Below, piece after piece: positions 1 through 11,383 of a stretch of DNA of 64,000 bases. Made by a program: the position numbers and the translations under genes. The notes under the pieces are model-generated. The model was not told the DNA's origin and did not search any database. It was given only the letters and a program-made list of their open reading frames with translations. Position 1 is the first letter of the stretch. Each line of letters opens with the position of its first letter. This DNA comes from Dactylonectria macrodidyma (lineage: Eukaryota > Ascomycota > Sordariomycetes > Hypocreales > Nectriaceae), in contig JAGMUV010000017.1 in NCBI GenBank assembly GCA_020744425.1, positions 992,001 through 1,056,000 on the forward strand, given 5' to 3'.

Positions 1-622
1 CCTTCGAGTCTCTTTGTCTTAAATGTTCGTCAGTCATTTGTACTGCGAGAAACAAAGAAACAATCTGCAGCAAGCAGTACCTTCTTGCGAGCGCACGATC
101 AAATTGACTTGGCGGCGAATATCCGAGACATCGTCGCTGGGCACTCGAATTAGCGTTATCTCTGCGAACAATGCTGATAAAACTCAAGTATACGAACACT
201 TGTAGGACTTGCAACGTGAAAGCGAGGTTGGAACGAGTCTCAGAAACGAATCCTTGGATTTTGCGTAGCGTGTCTTCTCTGAACGGATACAGCGCTCTCC
301 GTACATGGCGTCGCAATATGGATGACTCCGTGTCCTCTACCTTTTTTAATTCTCCTTTGAGCTTCTCTAGAGCCCCATCAAAAGTATTGATGCTCTTTTC
401 CACGATGGCCTTTACGCGCTTGTCAAATGTGGCCGGTGGTTGGATAGTCCTCAGCAGAATCGTCAAAGTTCCCGAGAGATTAGCGAGTGATGCGCATACG
501 TTTGCGACGTCATTACCATGATCTTTCCAGGCTCCATAGTATTTCAGAAGTCCTTGTGCTATCTGTATGCCGAGTGAGACAATACCAACAACACTGCCAG
601 CAAGTCCCAAAGCCTCAGCCAT
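1..622 (-). CDS. NLR N-terminal fragment, runs off left edge
   Basis: The minus-strand ATG at 622 opens MAEALGLAGSVVGIVSLGIQ, the hydrophobic first helix typical of the helical N-terminal domain of fungal STAND/NLR proteins that carry NACHT and ankyrin repeats. About 141 residues read cleanly to position 200. The expected continuation (LFAEITLIRVP...SDIRRQVNLIV) is then found in a different frame from about 171, so there is either a small indel or an unusual splice between 200 and 171. A good 63-nt intron follows at 18-80 (GTACTG, branch ACTGAC, TTAAG). After it the frame gives DKETRR, where the family usually has a charged stretch leading to the NACHT linker. The rest of the gene lies outside the window. 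The family is clear; whether the copy is functional is not, because of the frame break. Confidence 0.6.
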   Translation of the reverse strand, partial: MAEALGLAGSVVGIVSLGIQIAQGLLKYYGAWKDHGNDVANVCASLANLSGTLTILLRTIQPPATFDKRVKAIVEKSINTFDGALEKLKGELKKVEDTESSILRRHVRRALYPFREDTLRKIQGFVSETRSNLAFTLQVLQVFVYLSFISIVRRDNANSSAQRRCLGYSPPSQFDRALARRYCLLQIVSLFLAVQMTDEHLRQRDSK

Positions 623-2002
623 AGTGGGAGAGCTCCAAGGACGATTAACAAAGCCGAGTTTGACAGAAGAATCCAATTCAGGGAAAGGATTTCTTCAAAA
701 GATGCGCGATTAGAAGCTTCCAAACGGCCGATATCAGGACAGGCAAAGGGACAATCGGAAGTCCAATCACGATGGTAGAATAATATTTTTGATTCTAAAA
801 TTTAAGATTTCAGTGGGTCACGCTCCTGGATGATATCATTCGGGCTTCGTGCCAGACTGTGAATTGACACGTTAGGCATGCATGCAGGACGCCTGTATCA
901 GCCACAATCAATAATGGTGTGATTGATTGGCCACTACCGATCAGCAGGCCTAGCGCCGTTGCTGATCAGCGAGGGCTTTGCACATCGTTCAATGACTAAA
1001 GAAGCCAATAAAAGGCATGGTTGTAAGGCCATTGTGATGTGGTGTGCCGGACATGAGAATTGCATATGCAAGACGAATTCAAACTGCCACCTCAAGCCAG
1101 TAAAAGAATGCATGTATGTGGGGATGACCGATCTTCTCTGCCTGTAGCGCGACTTCCTAGGGAGTCACTCCGGGCTGTACGGAGGCAAGACTGAGGGATT
1201 GGTTTGGGTCCTACGGCGACTGCTCAGTCTTCGGTGTCTGGTGTCGATCGGGACGGGCGTACCCGCCAAAAGGCCCGTGCGTGATGATGTCCTAGGCATC
1301 GGAGCTACCCTAAAGAAGCTTGCGACAGAAACAGAGACGACGGCGGAGCAGTTTCGTCGCGACAAATCCAGCCTCGAGGATGAAGGCACGTTTGGGATTG
1401 CCATAAAAGACAAATTTGGCAGTCAATTCCTCTGCAAAGGACATGAAGAGCGAGGAGGATGCGAGTTCTGATCTGAAATAAATGGAGCGATAACTCGATC
1501 ATCCACTGGTCAAGAACTCCATCCGTTTTCTTCGTGAAGGGGTGATGACCCAGCACTGTATTGGGGCTCCGTGGATTCTCGCGTATCCACGCTCGGGCAG
1601 ACTGTAGTGAGGAGCCCGTGGATTCTTATACTATTCTGGTCACCTGATGCAAGAAGCCTAGCTTACGGGGCATTACTTAGCCCTAATGCTAGTCGTTCCT
1701 CGAAGTTTCGAAAGTCATGCCCAGAAGACAGTAATTTCCCGTGGCCCCTACAACCCTCCGAGAGCAAAGGTAGAAAAAAAGTAATAGGGTATTGTATGCG
1801 ATGACTGAATCTCAATAGTCTAGAAAGCAAAGAGAAGCCTAACCTGTTTTTTGTCGTTTCTACATGTCCGTTGTCGTCTCAACAGTACGGTCCATTGGCT
1901 GAAGAACTTTATTACTAATGCAACTTAAGGGCAGCTAATAGCAACTGTTGATCCTGCAACAGCTGATTGTATGTTCTTGCTCAATGTTCCTGCAAGCCGG
2001 AA
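623..2002. other. Intergenic, no gene supported
   Basis: Only short unconvincing open frames occur here. It carries a hairpin-forming repeat at about 1565-1626 and an imperfect palindrome at 1148-1168 (GCGACTTC then GGAGTCAC). Both motifs recur elsewhere in the window. Confidence 0.5.
1565..1626 (+). repeat. Palindromic dispersed repeat, copy A
   Basis: GTGGATTCTCGCGTATCCAC at 1571-1590 can fold as a 6-bp stem (GTGGAT/ATCCAC) with an 8-nt loop. It is followed by about 20 bp and then a second start of the motif at 1617. The whole segment recurs, inverted, at 31089-31156. Confidence 0.75.
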
Positions 2003-5000
2003 TTAGGTGGACTGTAACTGCGCTCCCTTCTCGATGAGAAGCCTGGCCGTGGCTTCGTGTCCCTTCAATGAGGCCCAAGAGAGCGGTGTTCCGCCATCTT
2101 TATCGCTCGCATTGACGTCTGCTCCCCTCTCGATGAGAAGCCTGGCCGTGGCTTCGTGACCCCTCTCTAAGGCCCAAGAGAGCGGTGTTCCGCCATCTTT
2201 ATCGCTCGCATTGACGTCTGCTCCCTTCTCGATGAGAAGCCCGACCGTGGCTTCGTGACCGCTCCAATGGTTCCCAGAGGCCCAAGAGAGCGGTGTTCCG
2301 CCATCTTTATCGCTCGCATTGACGTCTGATCCCTTCTCGATGAGAAGCCTGACCGTGGCTTCGTGACCCCTCAATGAGGCCCAAGAGAGCGGTGTTCCGC
2401 CATCTTTATCGCTCGCATTGACGTCTGCTCCCTTCTCGATGAGAAGCCTGGCCGTGGCTTCGTGACCGTTCCAAGAGGCCGAAGAGAGCGGTGTTCGGGC
2501 AGCTCCACTCGCATTGACATCTGCTCCCTTCTCGATGAGAAGCCTAGCCGTGGCTTCGTGACCCCTCAAAGAGGCCGAAGAGAGCGGTGTTCGGCCATGT
2601 TTATCGCTCGCATTGACGTCTGCTCCCTTCTCGATGAGAAGCCCGGCCATGGCTTCGTGACCGTTCTCAGAGGCCGAAGAGAGCGGTGTCCCACCATGTT
2701 TATCGCTCGCATTGACGTCTGCTCCCTTCTCGATGAGAAGCCTGGCCGTGGCTTCGTGACCGTTCCAAGAGGCCGAAGAGAGCGGTGTTCGGGCAGCTCC
2801 ACTCGCATTGACATCTGCTCCCTTCTCGATGAGAAGCCTAGCCGTGGCTTCGTGACCGTTCCAAGAGGCCGAAGAGAGCGGTGTTTGGGCAGCTCCGCTC
2901 GCATTGACGTCTGCTCCTTTCTCAATGAGAAGCCTGGCCGTGGCTTCGTGACCGTTCTCTAAGGCCCAAGAGAGCGGTGTTCGGCCACCTTTACCGCTCG
3001 CATTGACGTCTGCTCCCTTCTCGATGAGAAGCCCGACCGTGGCTTCGTGACCGTTCCAAGAGGCCCAAGAGAGCGGTGTTCGGCCATCTTTATCGCTCGC
3101 ATTGACGTCTGCTCCCCTCTCGATGAGAAGCCTGGCCGTAGCGTCATGACCCTTCTCTGAGGCCCGTGAGAGTGGCTGTCGGCCCCCCCTATCCGTCTCC
3201 ATGACGGTCATTCTGTTCTGGAGAAGCAGCTCGATGATGCCTGTTCGGCCATTCTGAGCTGCCCAAGATAGCGGAGTTCGATCTTTATATTCCTTGAAGT
3301 CTTTCCTACATGTCAGACCATCTGCAATGTCTGCCCCATTGTAGAAGCTGGAAGGTAGATTCAGGAGAGCAGCAACTGCATGTTTGTGACCATTGGCTAA
3401 AGCAGCGAACAATGCATACCTGTATCTCTCTTTTGGAATATAAGTACACAGTTGTTCTTTAGGCTGTGTGCGGATGAGCTCCGCGAATCCCTTGTCTGCA
3501 AGAATATAGAGAAGACTTGCATCGGGGGTGTATTGACGAGCCTTGTACCTTTCAAACCGATTGATGATAGTGATCCAACCAGAAGTGGAGAACTTGGTTA
3601 AAAATTCATCCTGAGGAATCGCACTCGCCGCAGCATCAGCATGATAGAGCACATGACGGCTGGCATATTCTAAAAATGGGAATTTCTTTGAGATTTCCCC
3701 TTGTTCGTCGGAGTTGACCATAGAAATACGCGCCAAGTGATAATAATCTATGTAGGCGCTGCAGCATTGCTTGAGCCTCTCATGACTCGGAATCTCCCAG
3801 TCAAATCCAAGATCGGGCCAAAGCTCATGGAGACCCTTGTCTTTGATGAGGAAGTCTCGGACGGACTCATGGATGAATTGAACTGTTGGCTGCTGTTTAG
3901 ATTTTGTGATCTCCGCTAGCCCTTTTGAGGAGCTGATAACATATCTCTTAATGCGGTCACTAGAATCTGGGCCAGTAACAGTTGGAATATCCGAATCGGC
4001 CAGATCCTTGAGAGATAGCCCAGACCAGAGTGCATGGTAAAACTCTTTCGGTCGCAGAGGCCTTTTTGAGTAAAGGATCCAGAGGATGCAAAGCAGCAGG
4101 TCTTCCATATTGTCATTGTCGCGCCTGAGGATGTCCTTGAACAGTTCGCTCAGGCCGCTGGGGATTTCTGCTAGTCTCTTCCGCAGAGCCGGTCGACCCC
4201 GTCGATCTTCCTTGTTAAGAATGTCGATGACGAGGACAACCCACAGGAAAACACCAGCAGCCTTCTCAAGAATCTGGGGTTGCAGCTCTTCGATAAGTGC
4301 AGGGTCGCTGATTTGGAGGCGGCTTCCAATGTAGTTTTCCAAGTCTTTAGCGTGGCCGGGCTGATCTTCCAGCGTCAGTCGGATCCCCTGTCGTAACACG
4401 ATGTAGGGATAATGCCGACTGGAGAAACAGACTCGGAGCAGGGTGCCCTTCGTGGATTGCTCTACCAGCTCCTCAAAGTATTGAACCATGTCCACAACTT
4501 GTTGTTCATCACACTCATCAAGAGCATCGATGAAACAAGTAAATGAGCGATGACCGAGAGCGGAAACTGCATTGCGAAAAAGGTCCTTGAGAACACTTAA
4601 AGAAGGGCAGTCATCCTGACTATAGGGAGTAAGGTCGGGATCATCTAAAACTGCCTGGAGATCAGGGTACCCTTCGAGCAGCTGGAGTAGTAAAGATCGG
4701 TACATCCCTAAGATCGACTTTTCCAAGTATTCGCCTCGAGCGTTGAAAAAAAAGGAAGCAGTGATAGCATGTTCGTGGCGGGCTTTGCTCTTCATGCTGG
4801 AGTATGCGAACTTCATGATTGTTGACTTGCCAGCACCCGGCTTGCCACTGATCCACAAAAAGCCATCATGTTGCGTCGATTTTCCGGGATCAAGCCATGC
4901 TTGATAGTCAGGGTGGCCGAGAAACCAGCGGCATGTTTTGGCTTGGGCGGTTTTGATGTCTTGTTTACGAGAATCGATTTGCTCGAATCTGAGGGAAGCT

Positions 5001-6181
5001 AGCAAGCGCTGCCGGCGTTCGTGTGATGAATATTGATCTGCACATCGGGTGTGAGCAGCGTTGATTCGAAGTTGTTCCCAAGACTATTAAGCTAACTTAC
5101 GAGGATTGGTCACGTGGGCAACTCTTGCATGCGCTTCGGCCACGGGTAGCACCTCGAGCAATTCCCTTGCGTATGCGGCCGCGGTTGCTGCAGCATACCT
5201 CTGCCATTCCTTGCTCTTGTGAGAATCCGAGTAGTCGCAGATTCCCCGAATTGGGAGGCAAGGGAGAATATCCATCAGGCCAGCAGCCTCCATTTCGAAA
5301 CATATGACATCCAGTTCTCGAGCAACTTTATCCCGGGCAGTGCCGCTTCTCATGACTTGGTTCCCTGAGGCGATGGCACCGTAATGTATCTGCGGATCGT
5401 CCGACTCCCGCCTTCTTCGTGGAACAAGCTTCGAATCATCGCACTCGTTGCAGCCAGGCGTTGAAGATGCATGCTCATACAAGGCATAGAAGAGGTGATC
5501 CGGTAAGCTCGGTCGACCGTACCCGGGCAATCCCCCGAATTTCTCCCGTAGGATGCATGGGACTCGACTGGGCTCCCGCTCATGCGTTGAGCGCAAAGTG
5601 GACATAAGTGTGCCAAACTGATTTTGAAGAATCCTTGGAATTGCTGTCCGCCGAATCTGTCCGTCCTCGACGATCTTCCCCAGATCACACTGCATCACCC
5701 TCGTTCCCACGACGATGTCGCCCAGACGTATATCGGCCATGATCGGTACTCCGCCTCCGATTCCTACCATCAAACCTAGGTGAATTGATGGAAAGGTCCG
5801 GATCAAATGCGTCAATACGTTCGCTGCATTATTCGTTCCGTACTGTGCTGTTGGCAAGCACGCAATGACGATATTATGTTTCCTGATGCTGCCAAGCATG
5901 TAGGTGTTACTGTCGTTTGCGTATCGAGGCAGGTCTTCGTGAATCTCGTCTAGTATGGCACGGGCTGCTGCCATCTCTATATGCAGCGCGCAGATCCAGG
6001 CGATGGTGTAATCATCGTGCGAAGGCGAAGCGTTTGCTGGCTCGTGAATAGTGTTGTGGTCATTAGGCAAAATCCTCGGTCGCTTTGCGGGGTAAGAGGA
6101 GCCTGTCTCGGCATGGTCATCGTGTTGGCGTCGTTTTCTATCCATCCCGTCCTGGAAGCCATCCGACAGGTGATGGTTCAT
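2003..6181 (-). CDS. PNP-NACHT-ankyrin NLR
   Basis: Two exons, 6181-5101 and 5037-2003, are joined across a 63-nt intron (5038-5100; GTAAGT...TGTGCAG), giving 1371 aa in frame. Residues ~55-345 are a PNP/UDP-phosphorylase-like domain with GIGGGVP, the ribose-site FEMEAAG and a CDYSDSHK end motif. A short basic N-terminus (DRKRRQ, KRPR) could be a nuclear signal. The linker ERRQRLLASLRFEQIDSR leads to NACHT, with Walker A GKPGAGKST at 425-433 and Walker B FIDALDE at 529-535. Degenerate ankyrin repeats follow, then 11 near-identical ones at ~1002-1364. Known logic: an NLR whose ankyrin repeats sense a ligand and whose N-terminal enzyme is the effector. Related PNP domains in bacterial defence (Detocs) cleave ATP; ATP cleavage here is inference. 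All catalytic motifs look intact. Confidence 0.93.
2027..3115 (-). repeat. Ankyrin repeat array, 11 near-identical ~99-bp units
   Basis: Eleven tandem units encode 32-36 aa repeats starting GADVNAS and ending LLIEK/R. Most are 33 aa. Three non-adjacent units (3rd, 4th and 7th from the N-terminal side) share the same one-codon deletion and the variant GAA[QR]TPL; one has a 3-residue insertion (GNHWSG). The high DNA identity also keeps other frames open in this stretch. Confidence 0.92.
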
Positions 6182-8059
6182 AGATGCGTATAATAGCCGT
6201 TGGCAGAGACATATACCACAGATGGACGAAAGGGAAGGCGTTTAGTGGAAGGTGATTATCGTGCAGTGTTTTGCGGCCGATTCGTGTTTCGACACGGAAG
6301 ATGGAGGAGGCACGAGGCAGATTGAGCAAGCATCAGGCTGCGGTAATCAGGCGGCGGTGAATGGCGGCGCTGCTACCTACACACGAGCACTGCCACAACA
6401 GCCGACGCTGCCATTGCCACCACCAACAGGGCGAAAAAGAAAGCCCGTCAGACTGTGGTAGAAGGTTTACTGCAGCTTGACTGCCAACGGCCCTCCCATT
6501 GGAGGCGGATGGGCCGAGCTAGACGCCACGTCGTCCCGTATAAACCGAATCCCTATCATTGGTTTCTTTCCTGCCGCTCAACCTCACTGCCTCCGCCGCA
6601 CGCGCGGGCTTCATTCTGATTTGCGCACCACCCAGCTGCTCTGCTGCGTGAGGAGCGAGCTGCATCAGGGGATAAAGGAAATCCGGGCTGGGCAGCGTGG
6701 TCCTGCGATCGGGCGGGGGCGGGTCTGCTTCAAGAATGGTTGCATTGAAAGGGCGCATGGTCCACTGTGAACTAAATGCTGGGTTGGCACGGGGCTGCAA
6801 CTTTCGCGCACAGGATAGACACAGGATCGAGTGTGGACGTGTCGCGAACAGGGGGCCTCACACACTCATCGCGTTTTCCGCGGCCTAAGTGCATCATGTC
6901 AACATCGTCCTTAAGGAGGCCAGCTAACAGCAGCAGAAACGTACACACGAGCGACCACATGGGATGTACATTGCATGGAACTAGTCACTGACATACACTT
7001 TGCAGTGATTTACTCCGCTAGGTTCTCGGTCCGATCCGCTATACCCTTGCCCCGAGCTACGGCAATATCGCTCCACTCATTCCCGACTCGCACCTTCGCC
7101 GTCTCGTTACTCTTGATGTCAAAATCGCGACCCAGAATGGCAGCTTAGTTGGATGGACTCGAAACAGTGAACGCAGTTGTTGAACACGGATGGCCCGACT
7201 ATTGATCCGAGGTATGTAGGCTGCCAGCCAATCCCTGCCTGCCACACACATTCTACCAGCGTATCAGAGAATGGCAGCTATGGCTCCCGCTAATTGCAGT
7301 CCGCCTTCGTGGGGCTTGGATTCGCGTATCCACGCCTGATTCCATGTTTAAAAAGTGATTTGCCACATCATCTGCGAGTGCTGGGAGCGGTGTTGGGTAG
7401 GCTCGTGTTCCCCGATACAGTGGTCCGTGCAGTATGCTGAGCGTGGGTGCGCGAGAGTCCACGGCTTGATTGATTGATTGCTGCCTGCACATGATCAAGC
7501 GTGGATACGCGAGAATCCATGGGCTGACTGATTTCGTGTCGGCTGCTGTATGACCAAGCGTGTGCGGATAGATCTGCCGTCTGTAACCGCCTAATTATTC
7601 ACCACGCTGTGGTCCCGTCGCAGCCCACCCCCGCCTAAATCATCTCCCAACGAGGCGAGAAAATGGATGGCCGATGACAGTGGGTAATGCAGAGCGGCCT
7701 GTGGGAACGCGATCGGCACGGGGCGCGTTTGGTGTCGCAAACACAGCCTGGCCTTGCGCATTCAACGCTCCGCGATGCGGCGACCGTACGACAGCCCAGC
7801 TTCCAACTTCTAGCCTCTATTATTGGGCTGCCTCATCCACCAGCCTGTCCTCGGATTTCCCCGGAGAGTAATCGCAGCAAAACGCCGTCCGCGATCTTAC
7901 TATCTACAACGGCACGACAGTAGGCTGGAAGTCGACAAGTGGATAAGACCCGCGTTCGGCGGGGATTCACTTCACTCCAGCTTTAATACCAGCTCAGAAG
8001 TATCAAATACAAGTACTTCATTCTTGATAGATGCTATACTGTAGTGTAGATTACCCTTT
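6182..8059. other. Intergenic with a MITE-like element
   Basis: The 5' flank of the PNP-NACHT-ankyrin gene. No open frame here resembles a protein. The only structure recognised is the inverted-repeat element at about 7315-7524. GC-rich short frames between 6250 and 7000 and 7670-8040 have no recognisable domains. Confidence 0.45.
7315..7524. mobile_element. MITE-like element with ~26-bp inverted repeats
   Basis: The left end reads GGATTCGCGTATCCACGC followed by CTGAT (about 7318-7340). The right end at about 7493-7522 reads ATCAAG then CGTGGATACGCGAGAATCC, the inverted complement with 2-3 differences. A third, diverged copy of the motif sits inside at 7441-7464. There is no transposase frame. 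The same terminal motif occurs at 1571, 19110 and 31131. Confidence 0.6.
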
Positions 8060-10889
8060 TTATATATTATTCGCTATGTCTTCCCTCAAAGAACGGTAAT
8101 GTGCCACACAGGCTCTCGTAGTAGGGTGATCAGATCCGAAAACTTCCACATAACCGTCACAGGCCCTCTCATACAGCTTAGCCGCCTCTGAGAAGCGGGT
8201 CTGTCTGTGGAAGAGGTAGGCTAGGTTGTAAACGCTCGTGAGCGTGAAAGGATGCTCTCTGCCGAGCACCTTCTCATACCCCTCGAGAACTCGTCGAATC
8301 ATCTGCTCCGCCTCCTCGTACTTTCCCTGGTATTGCAGCACTAACGCAAGATTGCTGATGCTCGTGAGCGTGGAAGGATGCTCTCTGCCGAGCACCTTCT
8401 CGCTTGCATCCAGAGCTCGTCGATTCATCTGCTCCGCCTCCTCGTACTTTCCCTGGTATTGTAGCACCCCTGCAAGATTGTTGATGCTCGTGAGCGTGTT
8501 TGGATGCTCTCTGCCGAGCACCTTCTCATACCCCTCGAGAACTCGTCGATTCATCTGCTCCGCCTCCTCGTACTTTCCCTGGTATTGCAGCACCAATGCA
8601 AGATTGCCGATGCTCGTGAGCGTGTCTGGATGCTCTCTGCCGAGCACCGTCTCGCGAGCATCCAGAGCTCGTCGGTTCATCTGCTCCGCCTCCTCGTACT
8701 TTCCCTGGTATTGCAGCACTGACGCAAGATTGTTGATGCTCGTGAGCGTGTCTGGATGCTCTCTGCCAAGCACCTTCTCGCTTGCATCCAGAGCTCGTCG
8801 ATTCATCTGCTCCGCCTCCTCGTACTTTCCCTGGTCTTGCAGCACCACCACAAGAATGCTGATGCTCGTGAGCGTGTAAGGATGCTCTCTGCCGAGCACC
8901 TTCTCCTGAGCATCCAGAGCTCGTCGATTCATCTGCTCCGCCTCCTCGTACTTTCCCTGGTATTGCAACATCAACGCAAGATTGCTGATGCTCGTGAGCG
9001 TGTCTGGATGCTCTCTGCCGAGCACCCTCTCCCGAGCATCCAGAGCTCGTCGATCCATCTGCTCCGCCTCCTTGTACTTTCCCTGGTATCCCAGCACTGC
9101 CGCAAGAATGCTGAGGTTCATGAGCGTGTCTGGATGCTCTTTGCCGAGCACCTTCTCCCGAGCATCCAGAGCTCGTCGATTCATCTGCTCCGCCTCCTCG
9201 TACATTCCCTGGTATCCCAGCATCGACGCAAGATTGCTGATGCTCATGAGCGTGTCAGGATGCTCTCTGCCGAGCACCCTCTCCCGAGCATCCAGAGCTC
9301 GTCGATCCATCTGCTCCGCCTCCTCGTACTTTCCCTGGTCTTGCAGCACCCCTGCAAGATTGCTGATGCTCGTGAGCGTGTCTGGATGCTCTCTGCCGAG
9401 CACCTTCTCGCGAGCATCCAGAGCTTGTCGATTTATCTCCTCCGCCTCCTCATATATCCCCTTCTTCCACCGATACCATCCTGCGTTAGTAAGCAGCCTG
9501 GCCCACCTTAAAACATCTTCAGTACTATTTGGCTCCTCCTTAAGAATTTTATCAACATGGGGATCCAATCTCTTGCATTCTGGCCAGTTTTCATACTCCC
9601 CTAATGGATATTGGTCTGATATGACCTTTAGAAACTCCCGCTTCCACTGCTGTATATTGCTAAATGACGATAGCCACACCTGCGTACAAAATTGCACTAA
9701 AGCATGCATTTCGAATATTTCTTTATCGGCCATTACTGCCACTAATGAGTATCCTCGAAGGGTCTCAAGGTCATCCTCAAGAACATCTTCCTTGTGGTCA
9801 CGTGTGTAGGCCTGGAGGGCAGACTCGGGAATGCCCTGTGGATTAAAGAAGCTCATAAAGGAGAGTAAGTTAGCGGCTGACGGGCGTTCGCGACGGATCT
9901 GCTCGAAGGTGATCTGCCATGTAGTGACGATCGAGTTAGAGGCGCTCTCGTCCCGACGGAGGTCGCCGCTGTCTCTGTTGAGGAGGTTCGCCTTCTTCTT
10001 ATGGCTTCTCCAGAACTCGTCCACGTAAGCTGATACCGACATGCGGGGCCTCCTTCGCTTGATGTAAGCGGCAGCCTGGGTTATTGCAAGCGGCATGTAG
10101 TTTAGATCACCAATTAGATCTGTCATTACCACAACATCCTCAGCGCACTCCTTAAGCCCGTTCCGGAGAAGCTGCAGGGCTTGGCTTTTCTCCATTATAG
10201 GCACATTGTATATGGCATCCGGACCGGCCAGCCTCTCCGCTGCGTCTGTATTGCGAGATGTGATTATGATCGATCCGCGGCCGGTCTTTGGTAAGAATGA
10301 TGCCAGTGATTGGTCGCGTGAGTCATGGGCGCCTGGAAAGAACACCTCGACGGAATCAGCATTGTCGAGCACCATCATCCATGGTCCATTCTCTTCGTCG
10401 CACAGCCAGGTATGCACCAGCCGGAGCACGTTGCGCTTCGGATCATCTCGTCCTGGAAGCTGTAGTTTATCGGCGATGTTTCGGTACGCCTCCTCGAAAC
10501 GAGCCCTGGAGCTCGCATGCACCCAGAAAACCCAGGTGTCCGGTGATGCCTGTCGGACTTTGTGCGCGTAATGGATCGCAACCTGTGATTTCCTTGGCCT
10601 GTCAGCAAAGTCTTTGGGCCATGGGGCACACAGCCTACCCGATGCCGCCGAGCCCGACGAGCGCAGCGCGGCTGCCCGGTTGTGCGGTTTGATCTCGCAG
10701 CCAGAGCACGATGTCCGTCCGCTCAACGAACTTGGGATCCGGCGGGAAAGGGATGGTCGAGAAGGGTCGAATAGGTCGCGGTGGGGCATGGCCGCCAAAA
10801 TTGTAGTTGATCGTGCCCCCGCCAGACGCGTGCGCGCCGGCAAACACGTATTCGCCGCTAACTGGCGCTGGGAAGCTGGTATGACTCAT
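8060..10889 (-). CDS. NB-ARC-TPR NLR with N-terminal amyloid-like motif (receptor 1)
   Basis: Two exons, 10889-10639 and 10592-8060, with a 46-nt intron (10593-10638; branch GCTGAC) that splits the P-loop, rejoining as GLGGIGKSQ. The product is 927 aa. Residues ~6-33 form a Gly/Asn/aromatic motif (SGEYVF...GGGTINYNFGG) shared with the neighbouring PNP C-terminus. A proline-rich linker (FSTIPFPPDP) follows, then NB-ARC with P-loop, MMVLDNAD (kinase 2), GSIIITSRN and MPLAITQAA (GLPL-like). Ten 42-aa TPRs span 462-881, with a degenerate final one. ATG 10889 is preferred because it aligns with receptor 2; ATG 10907 is also in frame and adds 6 residues. It is tandem with the PNP gene upstream. Likely role: a cytosolic heterokaryon-incompatibility or immune-type receptor that triggers an effector through its N-terminal motif (inference). 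Confidence 0.92.
8201..9460 (-). repeat. TPR array, ten 126-bp units
   Basis: Ten tandem 42-residue tetratricopeptide units of the form GKYEEAEQMNRRALD...VLGREHP, highly similar at DNA level. This is the usual pattern of ligand-sensing repeats under concerted evolution in fungal NLRs. Confidence 0.93.
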
Positions 10890-11383
10890 GGAAGCAACAG
10901 GTTGCATGCCTATTCATCTCTTGCAAGCACGCTGCCAGTATTTCTAGATCTAGTTTCAGTCAGGCTGTGTACACGATATGCCTGCGGCTGAGAAGAAGCG
11001 TGACGTTGCGTGGGACGAATCACAGCTCAGCTGTAGGAGCGAATCAAAATCGCAGCCGGTCTAGAACGCGGCCTCGTCCAAAACACCAGCAGCACCGACC
11101 GGACGCACATGGCAGTCGCTATTATCACCTTTATGCATGCTATCTGTGCATAAGTTCGCACGGAGTTTGTAGCCTAGAGTAACATACAAGATACATGATG
11201 CGGTGAGACAACGTAGCAACAAATTCGAACGAACACGATGGGGCAACAACCGTTCTCTCAGCCCCTGCTAGCGCAGGCATCTATGACATAAGATCTCATA
11301 TCATCGCCCCGTATAGACGAGCCGAACCGAGAGCAAGCACTAATGTCCTCGTCTCTTAGCTCACCCGTATGCCCTCTTCCTCA
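10890..11383. other. 494-bp spacer between PNP gene and receptor 1
   Basis: Downstream of the PNP stop and upstream of receptor 1, both on the minus strand. It should hold the PNP terminator and the receptor 1 promoter; no specific element was recognised. Confidence 0.4.

Noticed and set aside
2462..2962. Plus-strand frame over the ankyrin array
   Set aside because: Kept open only by the ~99-bp periodicity of the ankyrin repeats on the other strand.
8238..9809. Long plus-strand open frames over the TPR arrays
   Set aside because: They are shadows of the 126-bp repeats of receptor 1; their translations are repetitive Ser/Cys/Arg strings without domains, while the minus strand encodes clear TPRs. 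The same applies on the minus strand at 14053-15120.
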